From positions 1-20,055 of the forward strand of contig CAAEBN010000049.1 in the NCBI GenBank assembly GCA_900754075.1: a DNA stretch of 20,055 nt, read 5' to 3'. The notes below the pieces were generated by a model. The model was given only the letters and a program-made list of their open reading frames with translations, was not told the origin of the DNA and did no database searches. The position numbers and the translations under genes were made by a program. Source of the DNA: an uncultured Collinsella sp. GTDB taxonomy: Bacteria; Actinomycetota; Coriobacteriia; Coriobacteriales; Coriobacteriaceae. Shown here one piece after another: positions 15,351 to 20,055 of this stretch. The stretch's first letter is position 1; each line of letters opens with the position of its first letter.

Positions 15351-15396
15351 TTCTCCACAAGAAATGGATAATTGGGTGTTGTCGCAAGTATCCACA
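15351..15396. other. Cluster of three DnaA-box-like 9-mers between leuS and rimP
   Basis: TTCTCCACA (15351-15359, plus), TTATCCATT (15363-15371, minus) and GTATCCACA (15388-15396, plus). The first and third differ from TTATCCACA at one position; the second matches its first seven bases. They lie upstream of the rimP promoter. No DnaA gene or origin-like AT-rich unwinding region is near. Confidence 0.4.
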
Positions 15397-15399
15397 ACC

Positions 15400-15439
15400 A
15401 AAGCGAGGGGCGACTCCCCGCGGAATCGTCCCTCGCTTT
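15400..15439 (-). terminator. Hairpin after leuS, probable leuS transcript end
   Basis: AAAGCGAGGG and CCCTCGCTTT (10 bp perfect), with three more pairs inside around a GC-rich loop, beginning about 25 bp after the leuS stop. The stem itself ends in TTT, with no longer T run on the minus strand, so termination may be partial. Confidence 0.6.
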
Positions 15440-15464
15440 CTCATGTCAGCTATGCGCGCAGCGC

Positions 15465-18041
15465 TTACTTGACCACCAGGTTAACCAGCTTGCCAGGCAC
15501 GCAGATGGCCTTGACGACCGTCTTGCCCTCAAGCCACTTGGCAACGGCTTCCTCGGCGGCAGCCTGCATCTCCTCGTTGGAGGCGTCGCGGGCGACGTCG
15601 ATGCGGCCACGGACCTTGCCGAGTACCTGGACGACGATCTGCACCGTGTCCTCGATGGACTCGGCCAGGTCGAACTCGGGCCAGGAGGCGGTGTAGGCGT
15701 TGCCCTCGCAGCCGAGTGCCTCATGCCACAGCTCGTCGGCCCAGAACGGGCAGATGGGGGCAAGGACGCTCACGATATCCTTAGCCACGCCGTAGCACAG
15801 CGCCTTGTCGCGGTCAGCGCCCTCGGTGGCGTTGAGGTAGGCGCTCGCCGCGTTGACGAGCTCCATGACGGCCGAGATGGCGGTGTTGAACTGGCCGCGG
15901 TCAAAATCCTCGGTGCACTTGGCGATGGTGCGGTGACGCTCGCGATAGAGCTTCATCGCGTCCTCGTCGAGCGCGGACTTGTCGAAGGCCACGTTGGCGT
16001 CGCCGGACTGGACGAGCTGCCACACGATACGCCAGGCTCGCTTAATAAAGCGGTTAGCGCCCTCGACGGCCTTGGGATCCCAGTCGAAGTCCTTCTCGGG
16101 CGGGGCGATAAACAGGATCGCCAAACGCATGGTGTCGGCGCCGTAGGGCTCGATGACCGAGCTCGGAGGCACGACATTGCCCTTGGACTTGGACATGGTG
16201 TCGCCGTTCTCGTCCTTGACCATGCCCTGGCACAGCAGGTTGGTGAAGGGCTCGTCCACACTCAGCAGGCCCAGGTCGCGCAGCGCCTTGGTAAAGAAGC
16301 GGCTGTAGAGCAGGTGCAGAATGGCGTGCTCGATGCCGCCGATGTAGTTATCGACGGGCATCCAACGGTCGGCGGCCTCGCGGGAGAAGGGCAGCTCGGT
16401 GTTGTGCGGATCGGTATAGCGAAGGTAATACCAGCTGGAGCAGGTGAAGGTGTCCATGGTATCGGTCTCGCGTTTGGCCGGACGGCCGCAGACCGGGCAG
16501 GTGGTCTCGTAGAAATCCTTGCACTCGGCGAGGGTCTCGCCGGCGCCCAGGTCCAGGTTCTCGGGCAGCGTCACCGGCAGTTGATCCTCGGGCACGGGCA
16601 CGATGCCGCAGTGCTCGCAGTGGATGGCCGGGATGGGATTGCCCCAATAGCGCTGGCGGCTGATGAGCCAGTCGCGCAGACGGAACTCAACCTTGCGACG
16701 GCCGCAGCCCATGGCCTCAAGATCGGCCACGATCGCAGCCTCGCCCTCGGAGTGCTTGCCGCCGCGCATGCCGGTGTACTTGCCGGACTGGACAAGCGTG
16801 CCCTCGGCGGCGTGGGCACAATCCCAGTCGACGGTCTCGGCATGGAAGGTATCGATGGTCTCGCCGCTGGCCTCGACGGCAGCGCGGTCGTCATCATCCA
16901 GGATGATCGGCACAATAGGCAGGTCGTACTTGCGGGCAAACTCAAAGTCGCGCTGGTCGCCGCAGGGAACGGCCATGACGGCGCCGGTGCCATAGTCGGC
17001 AACGACATAATCGGCAACCCACACGGGGACCTTCTCGCCGTTGACGGGGTTTACCACATAGCGGCCGGTAAAGGCACCGTGCTTCTCGAGGGTGCCCTGG
17101 GCACGCTCGACGGCAGAGATATGCTTGGAGTCCTCGACGATCTTGGTCACGGCCTCCTCGTACTCCGTGCCCTCGACGAGCTCGTGCAGGCGCGCGTACT
17201 CGGGAGCCAGGACAAAGAAGGAGACACCGAAGAGCGTGTCGGCTCGCGTGGTGAAGACGGTGATCTTACCCTCGTCGCCCTCGATGGGCTCGCCATCCTG
17301 GTCGCACAGGGTAAAGTCGACCTCGGCACCCTCGGAGCGACCGATCCAGTTGGCCTGCATCTGCTTGACGCGCTCGGGCCAGCCGGGGAGCTTCTCCAGG
17401 TCGTCGAGCAGCTCCTGAGAGTACTCGGTAATCTTGAAGTACCACTGCTCCAGGTCGCGCTTCTCGGGCTCGGTGCCGCAACGCCAGCACTTGCCCTCGG
17501 TGACCTGCTCGTTGGCCAGAACGGTCTTGCAGGTGGGGCACCAGTTGACCGGGTTCTTCTTGCGGTAGACCAGGCCCTTTTCCCACAGCTTCTCAAAGAT
17601 CCACTGTCCCCAACGGTAGTAGTCGGGGCTGCAGGTCTTGACCATGCGATCCAGATCGTAGGAGAAGCCCATGCGCTTCATCGTGGAAAGCGCCTGATCC
17701 ATGTTCTTATACGTCCAGGCGGCAGCCTGCGTGTTGTGCTTGATGGCGGCGTTCTCGGCGGGCAGGCCAAAGGCATCGAAGCCGATGGGGTGCAGCACGT
17801 CGTAGCCGCGCATGCGGGCCTGACGGGCCATGGCATCGCCGATGGTATAGTTGCGCGCGTGGCCCATGTGCAGGTCGCCCGACGGATACGGGAACATCTC
17901 GAGCACGTACTTCTTGGGCTTGCTGTCGTCGGTGTCGACGGCAAAGAGGTTGGAGTCCTCCCAGGCCTTCATCCACTTGGACTCAATGGCCTGCGCGTCG
18001 TAGACAGGAATCTCGTCCTTATGATCTGTGCAATCGCACAT
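15465..18041 (-). CDS. leuS: Leucyl-tRNA synthetase
   Basis: An 858-residue class I synthetase charging tRNA-Leu. The HIGH-type motif HMGH is at 58-61 and the KMSKS-type motif TMSKS at 615-619. A zinc-knuckle pair is visible at Cys168/Cys171 and Cys185/Cys188, and further CxxC pairs lie at about 475-478 and 515-518. The CP1 editing domain has TTRADTLFG (264-272) and AVPCGDQRD (357-365), where the common Ala-His before Asp is Cys-Gly while the Asp is kept. The C-terminal anticodon-binding domain and small tail complete the protein. The ATG at 18041 has AAGGAG 5 bp upstream. The open frame runs on to 18245, but that part crosses a long inverted repeat and is not synthetase-like. Confidence 0.97.
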   Translation of the reverse strand: MCDCTDHKDEIPVYDAQAIESKWMKAWEDSNLFAVDTDDSKPKKYVLEMFPYPSGDLHMGHARNYTIGDAMARQARMRGYDVLHPIGFDAFGLPAENAAIKHNTQAAAWTYKNMDQALSTMKRMGFSYDLDRMVKTCSPDYYRWGQWIFEKLWEKGLVYRKKNPVNWCPTCKTVLANEQVTEGKCWRCGTEPEKRDLEQWYFKITEYSQELLDDLEKLPGWPERVKQMQANWIGRSEGAEVDFTLCDQDGEPIEGDEGKITVFTTRADTLFGVSFFVLAPEYARLHELVEGTEYEEAVTKIVEDSKHISAVERAQGTLEKHGAFTGRYVVNPVNGEKVPVWVADYVVADYGTGAVMAVPCGDQRDFEFARKYDLPIVPIILDDDDRAAVEASGETIDTFHAETVDWDCAHAAEGTLVQSGKYTGMRGGKHSEGEAAIVADLEAMGCGRRKVEFRLRDWLISRQRYWGNPIPAIHCEHCGIVPVPEDQLPVTLPENLDLGAGETLAECKDFYETTCPVCGRPAKRETDTMDTFTCSSWYYLRYTDPHNTELPFSREAADRWMPVDNYIGGIEHAILHLLYSRFFTKALRDLGLLSVDEPFTNLLCQGMVKDENGDTMSKSKGNVVPPSSVIEPYGADTMRLAILFIAPPEKDFDWDPKAVEGANRFIKRAWRIVWQLVQSGDANVAFDKSALDEDAMKLYRERHRTIAKCTEDFDRGQFNTAISAVMELVNAASAYLNATEGADRDKALCYGVAKDIVSVLAPICPFWADELWHEALGCEGNAYTASWPEFDLAESIEDTVQIVVQVLGKVRGRIDVARDASNEEMQAAAEEAVAKWLEGKTVVKAICVPGKLVNLVVK

Positions 18042-18046
18042 ATCAG

Positions 18047-18052
18047 CTCCTT
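18047..18052 (-). promoter_or_regulatory. Shine-Dalgarno AAGGAG of leuS
   Basis: AAGGAG with 5 bp to the ATG at 18041. It fixes the start and lies 15 bp downstream of the 119-bp inverted repeat. Confidence 0.85.
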
Positions 18053-18067
18053 TGTTATCTCGGTTGG

Positions 18068-18186
18068 GGCGGGGCGCTCTTACCTTTACTCGCTGCTGCG
18101 GACAGTCCTGCGCAAGACGAAGAGCACATTTAGTGCTCTTCTTTGCGTGCGGAACTTGCAGCGAGCAAAGGTAAGAACGCCCCGCC
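18068..18186. repeat. 119-bp long inverted repeat directly upstream of leuS
   Basis: The outer arms 18068-18096 and 18158-18186 pair over 29 bases with two mismatches (blocks GGCGGGGCG, TCTTACCTTT, CTCGCTGC). The inner core AAGAGCAC/GTGCTCTT surrounds a 5-nt loop (18128-18132), and the middle is partly complementary. As RNA it would form one long stem ending just before the leuS ribosome binding site. T-box consensus elements are absent. It may be a leader RNA structure, an extended terminator, or a mobile hairpin element. Confidence 0.8.
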
Positions 18187-18415
18187 ACATCGTTAACTCG
18201 CATGATGATAGCAAATACGACAAGCGAGATGCCTGCGACTTGCATGCATCTCGCTTTATCTAAATAACGTGGTTGGGAATCAACCTTTGTCTGAAACTCG
18301 TTCTAACACGAACGGGTTTTCCAGGTGCCGCAGATTGCCGTGAAAGAGGAGCGACGCGTACTTTGGTACGCGAGCGACGGTTTGAACGGAAAGGTGCGGT
18401 GCTTGGGAAAGCCGC
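18187..18415. other. Hairpin-rich remainder of the guaB-leuS gap
   Basis: Together with the long inverted repeat this 374-bp gap (18042-18415) holds no gene I can support. Three more hairpins lie here: 18222-18256 (11-bp perfect stem), 18294-18319 (AAACTCGTTC with GAACGGGTTT, better on the plus strand) and 18355-18372 (CGCGTAC/GTACGCG with a TTTG loop). A weak minus promoter (TTGATT at 18278-18283, 17 bp, GATAAA at 18255-18260) could serve leuS. Confidence 0.45.
18222..18256. terminator. 11-bp perfect hairpin in the guaB-leuS gap
   Basis: AAGCGAGATGC and GCATCTCGCTT surround a 13-nt loop. The plus-strand exit reads CTTTATCTAAAT and the minus exit CTTGTCG, so neither has a strong T tract. It may help end the guaB transcript. 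Confidence 0.45.
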
Positions 18416-19927
18416 TTATCGATAGGAAACGCTCTGCTGGGAATCCTTGACGACAACATCGTGGGCACCGCCTTCGACGATGGAGGTCGAGCTGACCAGG
18501 GTCAGGCGTGCCTTTTCCTGGAGCTCGGGGATCGAGAGGGCACCGCAGTTGCACATCGTGGACTTGACCTTGTAGAGCGTGCCGCCCACGCCGTCCTTGA
18601 GGGAGCCGGCGTACGGAACGTAGGAGTCGACGCCCTCGACGAAGCTGAGCTTCGCGGCGCCGCCCAGGTCGTAGCGCTGCCAGTTGCGGGCACGCGCAGA
18701 ACCCTCGCCCCAGTACTCTTTCATGTACTGACCGTTGACGTTGACGCGCTCGGTCGGGCTCTCGTCAAAGCGGGCGAAGTAGCGGCCCAGCATCATAAAG
18801 TCGGCGCCCATGGCAAGGGCGAGCGTCATGTGGTAGTCGTAGACGATACCGCCGTCGGAGCACACGGGCACGTAGACGCCGGTCTCCTCGTAGTACTCGT
18901 CGCGGGCGCGGCAAACATCGATCAGCGCGGTGGCCTGGCCACGGCCGATGCCCTTGGTCTCGCGGGTAATGCAGATGGAACCGCCGCCGATACCGACCTT
19001 GATGAAATCGGCACCGCAGTCGGCCAGGAAGCGGAAGCCCTCGGCGTCGACGACGTTACCGGCACCGACCTTGACATCCTCGCCGTAGTTGGCGCGGATC
19101 CACTCGATGGTGCGCTTCTGCCACTCGCTGAAGCCCTCGGAAGAGTCGATGCACAGGACGTCGGCACCAGCCTCGATGAGCAGCGGCACGCGCTCGGCAT
19201 AGTCGCGGGTGTTGATGCCGGCGCCGACCATGTAGCGCTTATCGCCGTCGAGTAGCTCGTTGGGGTTGGTCTTGTGGCTGTCGTAGTCCTTACGGAAAAC
19301 GATGCCCATGAGGTGATCGTTGTCGTCGACGATGGGCAGGGCGTTGAGCTTGTTGTCCCAGATGACGTCGTTGGCAACCTTAAGGCTAATGTTCTTGTCG
19401 CCCACGATGAGCTGCTCGCGCGGGGTCATGAACTCGGAGACCTTCGTCTGGTGGTCATCGCGACTGGGGCGATAGTCACGGCTGGTGACGATGCCCAGGA
19501 GCTTACCCTTGGGAGTGCCGTCGTCGGTAACCGGCATGGTGGAGTGACCGGTCTTCTCCTTGAGCTCGATGACCTGCTCCATGGTCATGTCGGGGGTCAG
19601 CGTGGAATCGGACTGAACGAAGCCAGCCTTGTGATCCTTGACGGCCTTGACCATAGCGGCCTCGGACTCGGCGCTCTGGGAACCGTAAATGAAGGACAGG
19701 CCACCCTCGGTAGCGAGCGCGACACCCATGTCGACGCCCGAGACGGACTGCATGATGGCGGAAACCATGGGGATGTTCAGGGTGATTGCCGGCTTCTCAC
19801 CGCGCTTAAAGCGGGTTAGCGGCGTCTTAAGAGAGACGTTGTTGGGGATGCACTGCGAGGACGAGTAGCCAGGGACCAGCAGATACTCCGAAAACGTGTG
19901 GGACTCACCGGGAAAGAACGTAGCCAT
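18416..19927 (-). CDS. guaB: IMP dehydrogenase (Tritrichomonas-type, with CBS domains)
   Basis: A 503-residue IMPDH that oxidises IMP to XMP with NAD+, the committed step to GMP. The barrel is interrupted at about 115-220 by two CBS modules (STMPVTDDG and ALPIVDDNDHLMGIV). The catalytic loop GIGGGSICITR places Cys319, and the flap carries the Arg418-Tyr419 pair (NWQRYDLGG) and EGVDSYVPYAG. Length and these residue numbers agree with my memory of Tritrichomonas foetus IMPDH, a protein thought to be bacterial in origin. The ATG at 19927 has AGGAG 4 bp upstream. It stands alone; leuS follows after 374 bp. Regulation may involve the palindromes at 19979-19997. The product call is firm, and the subtype rests on motif recall. 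Confidence 0.95.
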   Translation of the reverse strand: MATFFPGESHTFSEYLLVPGYSSSQCIPNNVSLKTPLTRFKRGEKPAITLNIPMVSAIMQSVSGVDMGVALATEGGLSFIYGSQSAESEAAMVKAVKDHKAGFVQSDSTLTPDMTMEQVIELKEKTGHSTMPVTDDGTPKGKLLGIVTSRDYRPSRDDHQTKVSEFMTPREQLIVGDKNISLKVANDVIWDNKLNALPIVDDNDHLMGIVFRKDYDSHKTNPNELLDGDKRYMVGAGINTRDYAERVPLLIEAGADVLCIDSSEGFSEWQKRTIEWIRANYGEDVKVGAGNVVDAEGFRFLADCGADFIKVGIGGGSICITRETKGIGRGQATALIDVCRARDEYYEETGVYVPVCSDGGIVYDYHMTLALAMGADFMMLGRYFARFDESPTERVNVNGQYMKEYWGEGSARARNWQRYDLGGAAKLSFVEGVDSYVPYAGSLKDGVGGTLYKVKSTMCNCGALSIPELQEKARLTLVSSTSIVEGGAHDVVVKDSQQSVSYR

Positions 19928-19978
19928 GTTTCTCCTTTTTCCATGCGACCGGTCGGCTGCAGGCCTCGTAGGACCCAG

Positions 19979-19997
19979 CCCAACCTTGGGCGCCCAA
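19979..19997. promoter_or_regulatory. Alternating CCCAA/TTGGG palindrome cluster upstream of guaB
   Basis: CCCAA (19979-19983), TTGGG (19986-19990) and CCCAA (19993-19997) form overlapping inverted repeats; the right pair makes the perfect 12-bp palindrome TTGGGCGCCCAA. A separate 10-bp palindrome CGACCGGTCG lies at 19946-19955. They sit just downstream of the candidate guaB promoter, where an operator would act. The regulator is unknown. Confidence 0.45.
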
Positions 19998-20006
19998 TAC
20001 TGGGGA

Positions 20007-20035
20007 AGTATCTTAACGCACTTTGACTGCTACAA
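20007..20035 (-). promoter_or_regulatory. Candidate promoter of guaB
   Basis: Minus-strand TTGTAG (20030-20035), 17 bp, GATACT (20007-20012). The boxes match consensus at three and four of six positions. The predicted start near 20000 gives a leader of about 73 nt that includes the palindromes. Confidence 0.4.
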
Positions 20036-20036
20036 T
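20028..20036 (+). promoter_or_regulatory. Possible divergent extended -10 promoter leaving the right edge
   Basis: TGCTACAAT on the plus strand fits an extended -10 (TGn plus TACAAT). No -35 is evident. It overlaps the -35 of the guaB candidate promoter and would drive a gene beyond 20055. Confidence 0.4.
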
Positions 20037-20055
20037 GCATGATTTAAGAAGAGCA

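Noticed and set aside
15261..15399. Replication origin, because of DnaA-like boxes
   Set aside because: Only three imperfect boxes, no dnaA/dnaN nearby and no long AT-rich unwinding region.
18042..18245. 68-residue N-terminal extension of LeuRS
   Set aside because: It crosses the 119-bp inverted repeat, and a good Shine-Dalgarno precedes the ATG at 18041, where the protein begins like other LeuRS.
15372..18263. Very long plus-strand open frame (963 codons) opposite leuS
   Set aside because: It is an antisense shadow caused by GC-rich codon bias; its product is Gly/Val/Leu/Asp/His-rich without a recognisable domain, whereas the minus frame is a complete LeuRS.
18042..18415. T-box riboswitch for leuS
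   Set aside because: I looked for the conserved T-box antiterminator sequence (AGGGTGGnACCGCG-like) on the minus strand and found none.

Overview
The window is GC-rich bacterial chromosome made almost entirely of conserved housekeeping genes, every one on the minus strand. Gene content and order suggest a Coriobacteriia-type actinobacterium, most likely Collinsella-like. The pointers are GC-rich codon use, a Firmicutes-style Asp23/Gls24-FakA-RecG cluster next to an actinobacterial-style nusA-infB-rbfA-nrnA-truB-ribF operon, CCA-encoded tRNAs, and a 503-residue IMP dehydrogenase of the Tritrichomonas type. The genus is inferred from recognition, not from a search. I see no phage, insertion sequence, CRISPR array or toxin system.

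Read in the direction of transcription (high to low coordinates), the first gene is guaB (18416-19927). Its upstream region holds a palindromic cluster and a possible divergent promoter at the right edge. A 374-bp structured gap (18042-18415) follows, dominated by a 119-bp near-perfect inverted repeat just before the leuS ribosome binding site. leuS (15465-18041) comes next. A good promoter and a terminator-like hairpin then precede a long operon: rimP, nusA, infB, rbfA, nrnA, truB, ribF and dnaG, with rpoD 110 bp further on. Most junctions are overlaps or gaps of a few bases. This joins the ribosome/translation-initiation operon to the primase-sigma factor genes. The rpoD end carries two hairpins, one of them inside a 102-bp imperfect palindrome. 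Next is a two-copy tRNA-Asn unit with its own promoter and terminator, then asp23/gls24-like, fakA-like and a 5' part of recG that runs off the left edge.

Together the operon couples ribosome maturation (RimP, RbfA), transcription elongation/termination (NusA), initiation (IF2), tRNA modification (TruB), nanoRNA/pAp turnover (NrnA), FAD synthesis (RibF), replication priming (DnaG) and the main sigma factor (RpoD). The most unusual observations are a Cys/His tail added to NusA, two long inverted repeats beside leuS and rpoD, a possible attenuator in the rimP-nusA leader, the parasite-type IMPDH, and the merged operon layout. I did not find a clearly new multi-gene system.
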